The notes under the pieces were generated by a model, which saw nothing but the letters and a program-made list of their open reading frames with translations, had not been told where the DNA came from and searched no databases. Below, piece by piece: positions 23,703 through 35,240 of a DNA stretch of 64,000 nt (positions are counted from its first letter, which is position 1; every line of letters begins with the position of its first letter). Source of the DNA: Gari tellinella (lineage: Eukaryota; Mollusca; Bivalvia; Cardiida; Psammobiidae); contig OV277861.1 in NCBI GenBank assembly GCA_922989275.2, positions 38,442,623 through 38,506,622 on the forward strand, given 5' to 3'. The position numbers and the translations under genes were made by a program.

Positions 23703-23915
23703 TTACCCCTTCACCGTTTCATTGTCGTCTGCTTCTATTTTGTTGTTTTTAATCTCGTTGCTAGTTAAAAAATAAGTCAGTATGATCTAAGAAATTTCGA
23801 TACGTGTGTCAAACAGTTTAGATCCTGATCAGACGCCGCGTCACACGGTGCCTGATAAGGATCCACACTTGTTTGCAAACGCGCTTTGAAGCGCGATTGA
23901 GAAAGAAAGGATAAA
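23703..23915. mobile_element. Family C MITE (copy 1)
   Basis: TACCCCTTCACCGTTTCATTG at the left, hairpin with GATCCTGATCAGACGCCGC at about 23812-23878, and GAGAAAGAAAGGATAA at the right. Copies lie at 29102 and 48275. Confidence 0.65.
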
Positions 23916-24170
23916 AGACAGGTTGCAGCAAATTGAAGTTCCTGCCTACACATTGCTTGAAGCAAACATCTACCTTACAAAAAACGTGAGATACGTCAGT
24001 TGTCGCTGATACCTTACGTATGTCGACAGAAAAAAATGACTGAATCGATTTTGTATTTAGAATACGGCAACTGACCCTGGATTTACCGTTTAAGAGATAT
24101 AGCTATAGGCCTACCTTTATAAAACCAATGTGTATGTTTCCAGAATAAGTATTTCGTTTCACGAACAATG

Positions 24171-24763
24171 TACATTGCTCCCTCCCTACACCAACGCCCA
24201 ATGGGAGACAAAGAGTGCGTGTGTTGTTCGGTGGGATTTGATATAGGGATGGAACATTAAGACTTAGTTTACATTATATTTCAGCGTAACGCGGCGCCTG
24301 ATCTGGATTCAAGCTCTTTGCAACTCTTCGTTATATTTCTTCTGTCAAAATATCTACTTATATATACAGTGGAGAATCTGTTATTCTTTCCCGTTTAAAC
24401 GCAAACGTACGCAAACGCAAAACACTAAAACGTAGAAAAATACAACTTTTTGACAATTCTGATATTTCATGTTGATCCTGGTGGCAAACTGTTTGGAGCT
24501 TGATCAGACGCCGGGTTACCCGGCGTCTGATCTGGCTCCAAACTGTTTACAGTGAAAATAATAGATTTAGCGTAAACGCGTTTATTGGGAAAGAATAACG
24601 TTTTCTCCACTGTAACTTAAGTTAGAAATGACGACACTTTTAAGCAGACGGCATTGCCACATTACAAGTTTTGACGTAAATGTCTTTTTAGGGAACAGCG
24701 GAAAGCATTTTTGTAAGGATGGACTCGTTGTTGAGAGGGCCGTTGTAGGGAGGGAACACAGTA
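24171..24763. mobile_element. Family D MITE (copy 9) split by a family A insertion
   Basis: Left end TACATTGCTCCCTCC; the D interior runs to about 24364 and resumes at 24615 with the ATGACGACACTTTTAAGCAG block, ending GAGGGAACACAGTA. The insert is the complete family A copy 24365-24614. Removing it restores a normal D copy of about 340 bp, so A moved after D. Confidence 0.85.
24365..24614. mobile_element. Family A MITE inside family D
   Basis: Complete, 250 bp including the TA at each end. Hairpin at about 24483-24550, with tip CCGGGTTACCCGG. Confidence 0.9.
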
Positions 24764-25334
24764 TAGTAATAACACTAAGTCATTTGGGAACAAGTGTAAT
24801 CTGGTGAAACCGGTTTAAAATCCGATAAAACGAGGAATATCTCGTTGAATCTACTAGGTGCAAGGCTATGGAACTTTCACAATTTGAGAATGCCACAATT
24901 TAATTTCCTTTCCCGCAGATCTGATTGAGTATGGAACTTCGTTTACACAATATGCAAAATAATACAAGTGCGAAACAGAAATAGAAAAGTTCAAAGTTTG
25001 TATTATGTTTCTAAATTTGCACAACTTTCTTAGTTTTAGCAGCTTTCAACCTTATGAAAATATCTAGAAACTTCGATAATTTTATACAGTGAAATCCCTC
25101 TAAACCAGACTTGTGTGGGGACAAAAATATCGACGCGCGTCGTGCGTTGTGCGACACCCGTCGTCGATAACAATTGCTTTAAATGACATCTCCTCCTATA
25201 CCTCTTGACATATTTCAACCAATCTTTACATGAATATTCCTTGGGTCGAGATCTTTCAAATATGTACAAAGAATTAAAACAAATTAAGAACTTCAACTGA
25301 AAAAATAAGAAAATCTTAAACATTATTCTTGTAA
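24764..25334. other. No gene; single family G end
   Basis: TACAGTGAAATCCCTCTAAA at about 25085 is a lone family G terminal repeat. Nothing else recognised. Confidence 0.4.
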
Positions 25335-26110
25335 AAAACTACAAGGGATCAGAGCTTAGATATTTGGCACTAAGCATCATGTACAGGACTTCCATCAAGA
25401 TTGTTCAAATTATTGCCCTTGTGTCAAATTTGGCTCCGCCGGGAGTCACAGTTTTACATAGAGTTATATATATAGCGAAAATTTCAAACGTCTACTCCTT
25501 TGAAAATAATGTGGTCAGAGCTTTGATAGTGTCCATTGTGACACTTTTAAATGTCATTTACCACTATTTTTGAACGTGTTTCGGTCGATTAAACATCTAG
25601 GTAACAGGAGATAAAAACAGATTTTTTAAATGAAAACTTTTGATATAATCTTGTCTGCAATCTAGTTGGCAGGTTCTGTGTGAAATAGTTAAAATTATGC
25701 CACTTGGGTATAAAGATGTCCCCGACCCGGAGGTCAAAGTTTTAGATAGAGTAATATAGTGACATTTTCAAACATTTTCTTCTGTAAATCAATGTGGCGA
25801 CAAATTTGATATTTAGCAGGGTGACTATTCTAGGTGTCCTTTACCAATATTGTTGAAATGGTTCCGGTTGGTTGCACATCAAGGTCTAAGGAGCTAAAAA
25901 ATGGTTTTCAATGAAAGCATAAAAATTATTCTTGCCTGAAACACTAGTCGACAAAAGCTTAGATATTTTGCACATAGCATCATCAACATGTACTCAATCA
26001 CGAGTGTCTAATAATGATCCTGTTGTTAGATATGACCTTACCATGGGACATAATTCATTCTCCCCATTTTGTCAGCTATTTTCAGTTGAGCGAAATATTG
26101 CCCTTGGGCC
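25335..26110. repeat. Degenerate tandem array, units about 185-300 bp
   Basis: Repeats the phrases AGAGCTTAGATATTTGGCAC or AGCTTTGATAGTG, ATTGTTCAAATTATTGCCC, GGCTCCGCC and TTTTACATAGAGTTATATA in order. Same family as 8780-9310 but more diverged and interspersed. Confidence 0.65.
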
Positions 26111-26136
26111 TCTCGGTCGTATATCACTAGCGAAAT

Positions 26137-26597
26137 AACTATGTAAATAAGGAACGCGACGACGTCGTGTACGTGTGACATCATTACAACAGGTTCAATA
26201 TCCTACGTTATTACTTCTTCATGCAGATGTTATTTAACATTTAATTCAATTAATCAATATTAGATCTACCTGAAACTCTTTATTGATAATCAAAGCATTA
26301 TAATATATATGTCTCCTGAATGAATGGAGTTAATTCGGGACCTTTTTTCTTCTTTTTCGCTAGCTTAAGTCTAGTTATTTACTTTACTTCAAATATAGCG
26401 ACAAATGAGTGCCAAAATATATAAAAAAACAAACTTTTCTTTGTTATATGATAAAAATAATACAACATTCGTGTTCCTTATTTACTGGATCAATCACACT
26501 CGTTGTTTTAGAAAACGGTACAAACTCGATAACGCCTCGGCGTTATTGTTTCTAAACGACTCGTTTAATAAATCCAATAAATTATTAACACTCAGGT
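26137..26597. mobile_element. Family H element (copy 1)
   Basis: Shares end AACTATGTAAATAAGGAACG, the ACGACGTCGT palindrome, GACATCATTA, AATATTAGATCTACCTG and a right-hand hairpin (TTGTTTTAGAAAACGGTACA mirrored by GTTTCTAAACGACTCG) with the inverted copy at 48490. Ends three bases before a family D MITE. Confidence 0.65.
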
Positions 26598-26599
26598 AA

Positions 26600-26940
26600 T
26601 ACAGCGCTCCCTCTCTACAGCGACACCCAATGGGAGACAAAGATTGTGTGCGTTGTTCAGAGGGAGTCGTTACAGGGAGGGAACTTGGCTTACATTTGCA
26701 AACAGCTTGAATCCAGATCAGACGCCGCGTTACGCGGCGTCTGATCTGGATTCAAGCTGTTTGTAAACCGTCATTATATTTATTCCATCAAAATGTAAAC
26801 AGCAGACGACAATTTAAGGCAGACGGCATTGCAGCAGTAAAATCGTTAGACATAATTGTCCTGTTTAGGGAACTGCGACAAGGGTCATTGTAAGGAGGGG
26901 GTCGTTGTTGGGAGGGCCGTCGTAGAGAGGGAGTGATGTA
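26600..26940. mobile_element. Family D MITE (copy 10), well preserved
   Basis: TACAGCGCTCCCTCTC to GAGAGGGAGTGATGTA. Perfect type 1 hairpin at 26700-26765, arms GCTTGAATCCAGATCAGACG and CGTCTGATCTGGATTCAAGC with tip CCGCGTTACGCGG. A good reference copy. Confidence 0.9.
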
Positions 26941-27166
26941 TCCTATATATATGTGATATACCCAATCATAGTGGGCGCTGAATGAGAGTTTGCTTGTAAA
27001 CTGATGTTCAGGTTTCAAGATTTATAGTCGCACATCCAACTTGGAGAAACAATTACACAGTACACACTCAGAGCTATCAGACGATACCCTTGGAGACGTA
27101 ATATAGTAAAATGCTGTAATTTCAACAGAGAATATGTTTACTTTACTGTATCAAACTGCATACATA

Positions 27167-27524
27167 TACAGCGCTCCCTCTCTAGCACAAAACCCAATGG
27201 GAGACCAAAACTATGTGCGTTAATCGGAGGGCGTCGTTGTAGGGAGGGCAATTGGCTTACATTTGCAAACAGCTTGAATCCAGATCAGACTCCGCGTTAC
27301 GCGGCGTCTGATCTGGATTCAAGATGTTTGCCAATCGTCATTATGTTTTTATCTGTCAAAATGTCTCATATGTAAATTTGAGAAAAACAGCAGACGACAA
27401 TTTTAAATGATTATATTGCAGCCGTGAAAAGGTTGGACATAATTGTATTATTTTGGGAACAGCAATCACCGTTATAAGGAGGGACCCGTTGTTTGGAGGG
27501 CCATTGTAGAGAGGGAACACTGTA
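27167..27524. mobile_element. Family D MITE (copy 11)
   Basis: TACAGCGCTCCCTCTC to GAGAGGGAACACTGTA, hairpin at about 27265-27330. Only about 225 bp from copy 10, same orientation. Confidence 0.9.
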
Positions 27525-27837
27525 ACAGACTGATAGACAAAGGAGCGAACTTTTTAAATGATATTGTCAACGTGTTCTAAAGTAATGGCACCAAGCCCTA
27601 TATATCATGATTGATCATATGTGTTGGTTTTTGGTACGCATATAAAGAGTTTATGGCTGTGAATACTTAAAAATAATTGCAGGTATGTTATTTGCATTGT
27701 TTTCTTCTTCCATCAGCGGAATGGGGATACATATCGGTATTTCAAAACCGTGTTTCTTACAAGTATTATTCGGTGCTAAACCAGGTAGCTCCTCTTATAT
27801 TATCTACAGTAGTTGATCCCTATCGTGCTAAACCAAT

Positions 27838-27985
27838 GTAACCCTCGTCACGCATATATATACGCGACGACTGTAAATAATTTTACTTATAGCGTGTACA
27901 TTTGTCCTATGCAAACAGTGAAGAGCCAGCTCACATGACCCCTAAAGCAGTCAACTGACTAGTTATGCACTGTTTGTAATATCAC
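27838..27985. repeat. Family K remnant
   Basis: ACATTTGTCCTATGCAAACAG then GTGAAGAGCCAG and CTGACTAGTTATGCACTGTT are the left and right hairpin flanks seen intact at 57808-58058. Confidence 0.5.
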
Positions 27986-28365
27986 AATAGGTTTTGAAAA
28001 AACGCAAACCATTTCATAATAGTTAATGGTTCCGACAGACGTGGTTTTGTTACAATTCAATCCAATAGAGGTAAGAAATTAAATCCTCCTATACATAACT
28101 TATTTGCAAGGCTTAAAGGGATACTTGCGTATTTGAAAAAACAGACAGAATCTCATGAACAATTCTACAAGTTGAATTAAGGTCTATATGAGCAAATTAG
28201 GATCCAGGTCAAATGCCGCTGTTTGCATAAACTAGTGACCTGGCTATCGGCAGGAAAACTGGAATTTTATCGGTTATTTTTTCTTCACACTGCGCCTGAT
28301 TTTAATCCAAACTCATTTGACGCTCGGTTTGAGTGGTTTATTTATCTATTAAAAACGAACAAATC

Positions 28366-28516
28366 AGGGTCCATGCTTATAAAGCGTTTGATTGGAGTTT
28401 TAAATCTTTCTCAAGCATTTGATTGGTCAGATTTGAGCCTAGGCTCAAATCTGACCAATCGAATGCTTGAGAACGAACCCAGACTCGACTCAACCGCTTT
28501 ATAAGCACTGGGCCTG
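28366..28516. mobile_element. Family E palindromic element (copy 2)
   Basis: Outer ends CAGGGTCCATGCTTATAAAG and CTTTATAAGCACTGGGCCTG. Inner mirrored arm GCATTTGATTGGTCAGATTT, centre CCTAGG. One inner mismatch (AATCGAATGC). Confidence 0.85.
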
Positions 28517-29101
28517 ATTGAGTTATCTTGCATGCAACAGTTTTGATGCAGACGATAAAAAGAGCATGATAAAATTGATTGCGTTATGGCAACATGCCTT
28601 TAATAGCGAGGCAATACAGGGCGATGCAACGATTGACACATCAATTCTAAAATAATCAAGTACTCTCTTCTCAAGCCGACAAAAGAAATCAAATAAAATT
28701 TGATTGATCGATGCCAAGTCTTTGCCCTGTAACTGTCAAAGTATCGTCTGCTTAAACATGTCATCTACACTTTCTTTTATACACCTTCTTTTTATATGGT
28801 ACCCCTTTTTGTAGAATTTTTGATTAGACAATCATTATCGTTGGGATCGTGATCAGACTCAGAATTACTCAGGTGAGTATTGTTGTTCTTAACTGAGCGC
28901 AAAAGCGCTAATGCCAAATACATCACTGTACGAGGTGTGAGAGGTACTCTATTTGTCTGCACTAGTAACGTCAGTTTGAAATCTTCGAGAGTACTTGTTT
29001 TGTAAATTAAATGCCCGTTGCCTTCCACGGGATAGTTCTAAATACTGTCAAACTTGTATCATACAATAAAATGTTCTTCGGCGCCACTTAATCGTGAGTG
29101 T
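28517..29101. other. No feature recognised
   Basis: No coding sequence or definable repeat, apart from traces of CGTCTGCTTAAACATGTCATCT typical of MITE interiors. Confidence 0.4.
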
Positions 29102-29300
29102 TTACCCCTACACCGTTTTATTGTCGTCTGCTTTAATATTCTTATTTGTAATATCGTTTCAAAGAAAGATCCAATGTAGAATGACTTAAGAAATGTCGAT
29201 ACGAGTGTAAAACAGTTTGGATCCTAATCAGACGTCGCGTGACGCGGCGTCTGATCTGGATCCAAACTGTTTGCAAAGCCACTCCGGTGGTGAAAGAGTT
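29102..29300. mobile_element. Family C MITE (copy 2)
   Basis: TACCCCTACACCGTTTTATTG, hairpin arms GTTTGGATCCTAATCAGACG and CGTCTGATCTGGATCCAAAC at about 29213-29276, right end GGTGGTGAAAGAGTT. Confidence 0.7.
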
Positions 29301-29539
29301 GCTAAAGCATGTCAGTGAAACAAGATTTGCCATACATCTTTAAAGAAGAATGCAATAATAACAACTCACTAATAACTTTTTAATGGAATAACCTTCAGAA
29401 TTGGATATCGGTACATGCACGAGAGTCATTGAGAATCTTGATCAACTACGGGTCAGAACAAACATATTTAAAATGTATCAACTTTTCGTGTTAGGTGTAA
29501 TGTGTAGCAACTTAACAGCTGGGGAACCTTCTGTCCGCA

Positions 29540-29815
29540 CGTCTGTCTGTCTGCCACTGTCTATCCTCTCATTTGGTCTCCTCCCTCTCTCCGAGTCTCT
29601 CTCTCCGAGTCTCTCTCTCTCTCTCGCTATATCTCTATTGTCTGCGCTACTTCTGTATGTGTATATGTAAACTCTCTCATTCTCCCAACCTCTCTTGCTT
29701 CCTATCTCTTTCCTTTCCTTTATCTTTATGTCTTTGTTTCCCTGCATGTCGTCTGTTTGTCCCTATATGTCTGTCATTCCTCCTTTTCTCTTTCTGTTGT
29801 TTTTTAATCTGAATA
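29540..29815. repeat. Polypyrimidine tract, (CT)n
   Basis: Long CT-rich run with TCTCTCTCTC cores at about 29597-29625. Both-strand ORFs over it are low-complexity artefacts. Confidence 0.85.
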
Positions 29816-29852
29816 AAATCTACTTTTATAAGACTTTTTTGTTTCTTCTAAC

Positions 29853-29950
29853 CTTTTCAACCCATAATGTCGTCTGCTTTGTAAATACATTGTTTAGATC
29901 TAACGCAACATGAGTGCTAAATAGTTTTGATCCTGATCAGCTGTCAAGTC
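29853..29950. mobile_element. Family C MITE fragment
   Basis: TTTTCAACCCATAATGTCGTCTGC-type left end and TTTTGATCCTGATCAGCTG half hairpin; the right side is missing. Confidence 0.45.
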
Positions 29951-30111
29951 TATCTGTCATATCCTGGTCTAAAATGATTACATTGTAAACACTAAACTCA
30001 GCAATTAAAGTTTATGATTTGCTTGATGCATCATATCCTATATGTTGGCATTTTAGTGAACACAAGAAAACGGGTTCGGATTACAACATTAGAATCGACC
30101 CCTCCCTCGAA

Positions 30112-30139
30112 TACCCCCCCCCCCCCCACCACCACCATT
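30112..30139. repeat. Poly-C / CCA simple repeat
   Basis: A run of about 15 C followed by CACCACCACC. Confidence 0.85.
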
Positions 30140-31674
30140 TTAGTATGCAAATGTATATACACAATGGAAAACAAAGTATGAAGTGTAGTTTTAGTCAAAA
30201 CGCTTATGTTCACTCGTGTTTAATGCATTCACCAAATTTAACCCGATTTTAGCTTTCTACTAAATGTACTAGCTCCAAGGTAACTACCTACAAGGTAAAT
30301 TCGACATGTGCACGCCAGTTAGTGGCTCGCTCTAGTTGACAGGTAACTAACGGACAGGTAGAATTTATCGGATAGTTTAGATCGGAGATTTAGCGGTGTG
30401 TCATGCACCCGGGCCCTGTGTGCCCTAAAATCGTTAACATAAGCTAAATATTAAAAATCACTATCATATTTCACCAACTGCAACGCATTTCAACATGTCA
30501 TTTGCCAATATCTGCTTGTTTGAAGAAATTTTTGTCTGACCGGAAGTGTAGAGACTAACGTCATTAGCGCCTACAGATGAAAATCTGACGTATAAGGAAT
30601 ATTTCACCTTGGTCACCAAACACTCGCTAGTATGTTTCCATGCGTCTACGATGACTGCTCGTACGTGCCTGGACCGTCGAATATGTCAAAATAACGTAAC
30701 GTAACTGCGTTAACGGCATCAACGCCAATCGATTAAATCAAAATTTTAACTTGGCGGTTCAAAATTCACCTTTTTATTGATACATAAACATTGCACGTCG
30801 CTGAAGCCGTTTAGGATGACATTCTTTTAGTAATCTGTAAATATCACCAAGCCACTGCTGACAGCTAGTGGCATTTTTGGTATTTTACATATTATAAGAA
30901 AACAGACCAGGCGTTGCCTCAGTATTTTTATTTCAGTGCCAGTTGACAATATTCCATCAATATTTAGATAGCATTTTTTCAAAGAAATCCTTTAAGTGAT
31001 ACATAACTATGGCGCCAATGTCGCGTTGAAAGGTGGTAGCCCAACAGACAAATATCATTCATAACATTGTGACTTGTCATTTTAGGGTTAGGTTTCAATT
31101 TCATTCATATTTTCCATAATTCGAGATCAATTTTAATGAAACTTATCTTCCTATTATAAAACATCTTCATCTCGTGGAAACTCTAAATTTGGCAACCGGA
31201 TTAGCTAGGTTTTAGAGAAGCACCTTTAAACCTGACTGATTGGTTAGAAGATCCTCTGAGTGTATATATCCCTGAACCCCTCAAACATCCAAGACGTACA
31301 TGTACATACCTGCATGAGTTGCCTAGTATTTCATATACAATAAGCTAACCTTTTTAAGTTTGGATGCATAATGCACGTCTAAATACTGCAGGAATTACAA
31401 CACAACTCCTTGCCTGAATACCGTCAACATCTTGCCCTGGCCTGCGGTGTCACTAGATTATAAACACAATAGAGCATGTCCGGGCTGAACTGGGGCAATG
31501 GGTACGTAACAATCGCTAGAATGACAGAACAGAACAACTTTTATTTCTGACTTGTACATGTGTACATCGTCACACAAAAACAGTCACCTGTGGCGTGTTC
31601 AATAAAGAAATTGATTGCCATTGATTGCGAGTTTGTTACCGGTCTGAAATACATGGGAGAAAACGTAATTATTT
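30140..31674. other. Longest stretch without recognised repeats in the first half
   Basis: Higher complexity than its surroundings and free of the local MITEs, but no ORF above about 60 codons and no motif I trust. A short ATG stretch near 30632 runs into a stop within about 20 codons. Confidence 0.4.
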
Positions 31675-31870
31675 CGTTCAAACGCAAACGCATCGCAATG
31701 AAATATAGAAATGAAATTGACAACATTTTGTCAATTAAGAATACAAGTTTTAATCTGAGTGGCAAACAGTTTGGAGCCTGATCAGACGCCGGGTTACCCG
31801 GCGTCTGATCTGTCTCCAAATTGTTTGCAATGAAAATGATAGTTTAAGCGTAACGGGGTTATTTGGGGTC
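31675..31870. mobile_element. Decayed family A MITE
   Basis: AAACGCAAACGCATCGCAATG, the hairpin GTTTGGAGCCTGATCAGACG with CCGGGTTACCCGG tip at about 31762-31829, and AGTTTAAGCGTAACGGGG. The outer ends are worn. Confidence 0.75.
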
Positions 31871-31983
31871 ATCTCTACTTTACTCTGCACGCTGCTTACC
31901 TAAACAGCAAACAGTGGTAATTGAACGCGCTACATATATGCTCTATTGCGGGAATGCCAGGGAATCCCAGCGTACGGCATGTG

Positions 31984-32205
31984 CCGGTGTAACGAAGTAT
32001 TTTGACCCCCATCGAAAAATGACCCCCCGGTCAAAATTCGACGACGTAGAATGACCCCCGGTCATTTTTCGATATCGTACAATGACCCCCGTTCATAATT
32101 CGACGTCGATATTTGACCCCCCGGTCATAGTACTATGACTCCCCTCATGAAGTGTTTTGACCCCTCCTGAAATATATCGACCCCCATCGAAAAATGACCC
32201 CACCC
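31984..32205. repeat. Left terminal minisatellite array
   Basis: About six diverged units of ATGACCCCC plus (C)GGTCAAAATTCGACGACGTA-like sequence, in the orientation opposite to the inner and right arrays. Confidence 0.8.
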
Positions 32206-32229
32206 CTCTTTAGCAACTAACAGACACAG

Positions 32230-32490
32230 TTTAACCCATTGGACCCTTGCGACGAGTATATTAGTCATTTACAAACAGTCTACCTAGCAATAGTACATTT
32301 GTCCTTTGTAAACCGTGTAGACCCAGATCAGACTAATCCCAAAGGATCTCTCTGATATGTTTGCAATATATGTCAGTTTTGAAATATATTGTATAAAACA
32401 ACTCTAGCTAGTCAAAAGTTGACTTGACATAACTAGAAAAAAATTGCATTGTCCACTTGAAGTTTCAGGTGTGAATAAGTTAAAAGATAT
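32230..32490. repeat. Family K remnant
   Basis: TAACCCATTGGACCCTTGCG, ACATTTGTCCTTTGTAAACC, AGACCCAGATCAGACTAATC and CATTGTCCACTTGAAGTTTC follow the order of the intact copy at 57808. Confidence 0.6.
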
Positions 32491-32754
32491 ACAAAATTTA
32501 GATGATAAACAAGTCACAATTAAGACTTATGATAAGCGCGCCATGGAAACGTACAGTATACTAAATGCTGTTCCCGATGGGTTACGTTAATCTTGTGCCT
32601 ATCTGTTGGATACTGATGGTAGGGAAACAAGGTGGCTGCGGGTCTGTGGTATAATTCGTGGACAGCTTATTTATGAATAAGTTAAGGTAGTATTTCAGTC
32701 ATGGAGTATGCAGGCCGGTGGGGCGGGAACAGGCATGGTGTGAATTACTTGAGA

Positions 32755-32930
32755 AAGTTATACATTACATTACAAGTGTCACCAATTACATTGCTAAAGA
32801 GTGTATTATATTACAATTATTATTACGTTTACATTTGTAATGTATTAAATTACAAGTACGTTGGCAAAGTAATGCATTACATCACACATTACATTTTGAT
32901 AACAGTCAAAAACATTACTGAAAAGTAACT
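32755..32930. repeat. TTACA/TGTAA-rich stretch
   Basis: ATTACATTACAAG and its complement TTGTAATGTATTAAATTACA occur repeatedly, giving imperfect local palindromes. The ORF of 75 codons over it is a by-product. Confidence 0.5.
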
Positions 32931-33557
32931 AATAAGCATATCATATATAACTGATAGGTTATCATTTACAAGTTCTTTGTCAACTAAATAATCAAAGATT
33001 CTAAACTTAAGAATACATGGATGCAAGTTTACAGTTTGAAAAGTCACATCCTTTTTATAGTGCCCACTGGGTAAGGAAGTATACTTTTGTAAGCAAGTGA
33101 GCCCTTATCCCTTTCCTCCACAGTAGCGCCTCAGGCCGCCTGCACCTACATCTGCAAATAAGATTAAGATAATAAAATCCAATAATAGTTTTAATTACAG
33201 GCGTCAGCTAACAACAAAATGAGTGTAAAGCAGAAAGCATACATGAGCTTTCTGCATAAAATTCATATTGCTGTATGCATTGTCCTGCCTTAATCACAGT
33301 TAAACGTAGCTAATTTGCAAGCTTGCCTATGGAGCAAAGGGTAAATACAGACCAAAAGTTTGTACAAAGCTCTTTGAAGTGCTTTCTACATATTAAACTG
33401 TTATATGAAATGGCATGTCTTTTTTGCCTGTATACTTCTTAACTGAATTACTGCTAATTACCAAGACAAAATGTATAAATGTTACTGTTGGACATAACAT
33501 CATTAAAGTTTCAAATACATTGTCTGTTAGATGCATTTTGTCAGACCTGATTATTTA

Positions 33558-33650
33558 ACCCTTTACTCCTTAGCCTGTTTCTATTCTTGAAGATATGTGA
33601 CAATTTATTGAGCGTAGTTTACAGTCTATCAGTGGTACTCCGTACCAATA
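33558..33650. repeat. Hairpin-B element, left flank only
   Basis: AACCCTTTACTCCTTAGCCT and GTTTCTATTCTTGAAGATAT match the left flank of other B copies; the hairpin itself is absent. Confidence 0.45.
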
Positions 33651-33892
33651 AACGTTACGTGAACGAGTGCAAATATGTATCCCCCTTTTAAAGAACATGT
33701 ATTTGTAATATTTACATCGGTTCCTATGACATTCATCATCTAACAATGTGTCGCAACAGAAACATTGCGGCATGTGACTATGAAAATTGATTAGATTATT
33801 GACAGTATATTGTACAACATAGAAGCATTCAATGATTTAGGTAATTAGCAATCTGATATGAATTTACCCTCAGGGAGCTGATCGCAACCATG

Positions 33893-34245
33893 GCGGGGTT
33901 ATTCTACGACATTGAAAAATGACATTGGGTCTTATTTTGACATCAAATACGGTAATTGTCATATCGGGGCAGGGGCGGCATTCTATGAAAAAGAATTATA
34001 TCAGGGGGTCATTCTACGACATCGAATAATGACCGGGGGTCATTCTACGACATCGAATAATGACCGGGGAGTCATTCTACGACATCGAATAATGACCGGG
34101 GGTCATTCTACGACATCGAATAATGACCGGGGGTCATTCTACGACATCGAATAATGACCGGCGAGTCAAACTATGATATCGAATAATGGCCGAGGTGTCA
34201 AAATACGAGCTAGAATAATGACCGGAGTCTTTCTACGACACTGAA
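33893..34245. repeat. Internal minisatellite, 31 bp unit
   Basis: At least five near-identical units of GGTCATTCTACGACATCG + AATAATGACCGGG between about 34007 and 34166, flanked by diverged units on both sides. The period is 31, so the reading frame changes each unit and the array is not coding. No spacer variation, so not a CRISPR array. Confidence 0.9.
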
Positions 34246-34295
34246 TGGTGTGATGTGCAATGAGGCAACATAACACAGCTTCCGATTTTGATCGC

Positions 34296-34337
34296 TTTTT
34301 GTTTGCTTGTTTGTTTGTTTGTTTGCTTGTTTGTTTA
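34296..34337. repeat. (TTTG)n / (TTGC) simple repeat
   Basis: TTTGCTTGTTTGTTTGTTTG run. Confidence 0.85.
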
Positions 34338-34619
34338 GTAAATGCAATTAACTTTACACTCAACATGGTAAACTATAAACGCACAACATAGCAAGTGTTG
34401 ACAAAAGACACAAAAGCCCACTCAAAACAACCGAGCTGCATTCTTCTTATTTCTTGACAAAAGGGATAAGCTCCGACAAATCAAAACATCCTCTATGAAA
34501 ATATGTTAAGGCATTACCTAATAAATACAAATTTTACGCCTTTTATCTTTTTATTCCTCTACTGGAGATAAAAGATCAAATGTATACAGTCATGGATATA
34601 CACCATAAGAAAATAGTTT

Positions 34620-34752
34620 CTATATCCTAGCAAAGTGTACTTTAAAGCAGGCTGAAGTAAAGCAGAATGCGCATTCTGCTTTACTTTTAACCTGCTCTAA
34701 GTGGTCATCTGTCTTTAAAGCTAGAAAAAGGCTGTGGGGTAGTTGGTTAAAC
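34620..34752. repeat. Hairpin-B element
   Basis: CTTTAAAGCAGGCTGAAGTA faces TACTTTTAACCTGCTCTAAG with the GCGC tip shortened to AATGCGCATT. The right flank AGCTAGAAAAAGGCTGTGG is present. Confidence 0.75.
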
Positions 34753-35097
34753 CAAAGAAACCGCGGCAAGATAGGAAGATTTCTTGGAATGAATGTCAAT
34801 ACGAGCGTATTGTAAATTCTGATCATACGCTTTCTCGGAGACGTAGTGCATGTGTAATTTGGGTTTACTCAGCCTGCTACGTCGAAATTAAATCAATAAT
34901 CGAACAAGAGTAATTGGTAGATCGTAAATGTATACTTGTAAAAGGGTAAACGGTTCTGGATTCGATGCCCATAAGGTTGTCCATTGATAGGCAGACACAC
35001 TTACAATTCAATCATTATAATCTTTTCACTCAAAATTTAGGTTTAAAACAACTTTAACATATGCAAAACTGACTTTAAACAAAATATCAAGGATTTT

Positions 35098-35240
35098 TGA
35101 AGGGGGGTCATATTTCGACAGGGGGGGTCATAATTCGACGATGGGGGGTCATAATTCGACGATGGGAGCTCATTCTACGATGTCGAATTTTGACCGGGGG
35201 GTCACTTTTCGATTGGGGGCAAAATACTTCGTTACACCGG
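35098..35240. repeat. Right terminal minisatellite array
   Basis: About five units of GGGGGGTCATAATTCGACGA type ending at the terminal inverted repeat; orientation is the mirror of the left array. Confidence 0.8.

Larger units (their letters stand above)
31984..35240. mobile_element. 3.26 kb element with minisatellite-type terminal inverted repeats
   Basis: The first 76 bases (from CCGGTGTAACGAAGTATTTT) are mirrored by the last 76 (ending AAAATACTTCGTTACACCGG) with few mismatches, including the words GACCCCCCGGTCAAAATTCG and CGTAGAATGA. Both ends then continue into short arrays of the same CATCGAATAATGACCCCC-like unit, and a cleaner 31 bp array of it lies inside at 33893. The interior holds fragments of families K and B but no recognisable transposase. 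I see no clear target duplication: flanks are GGCATGTG and TACACACG. Probably a non-autonomous foldback-like element (inference). Confidence 0.75.

Noticed and set aside
29478..29812. Ser/Leu- and Arg/Glu-rich frames on both strands
   Set aside because: Products of the CT microsatellite.
30632..30690. Short ATG stretch with Cys residues, looked like a zinc-finger start
   Set aside because: Stop codon after about 20 codons and no splice donor I trust.
33893..34245. 31 bp repeats that superficially resemble a CRISPR array
   Set aside because: Units are contiguous without spacers, and the genome is eukaryotic; this is a minisatellite.
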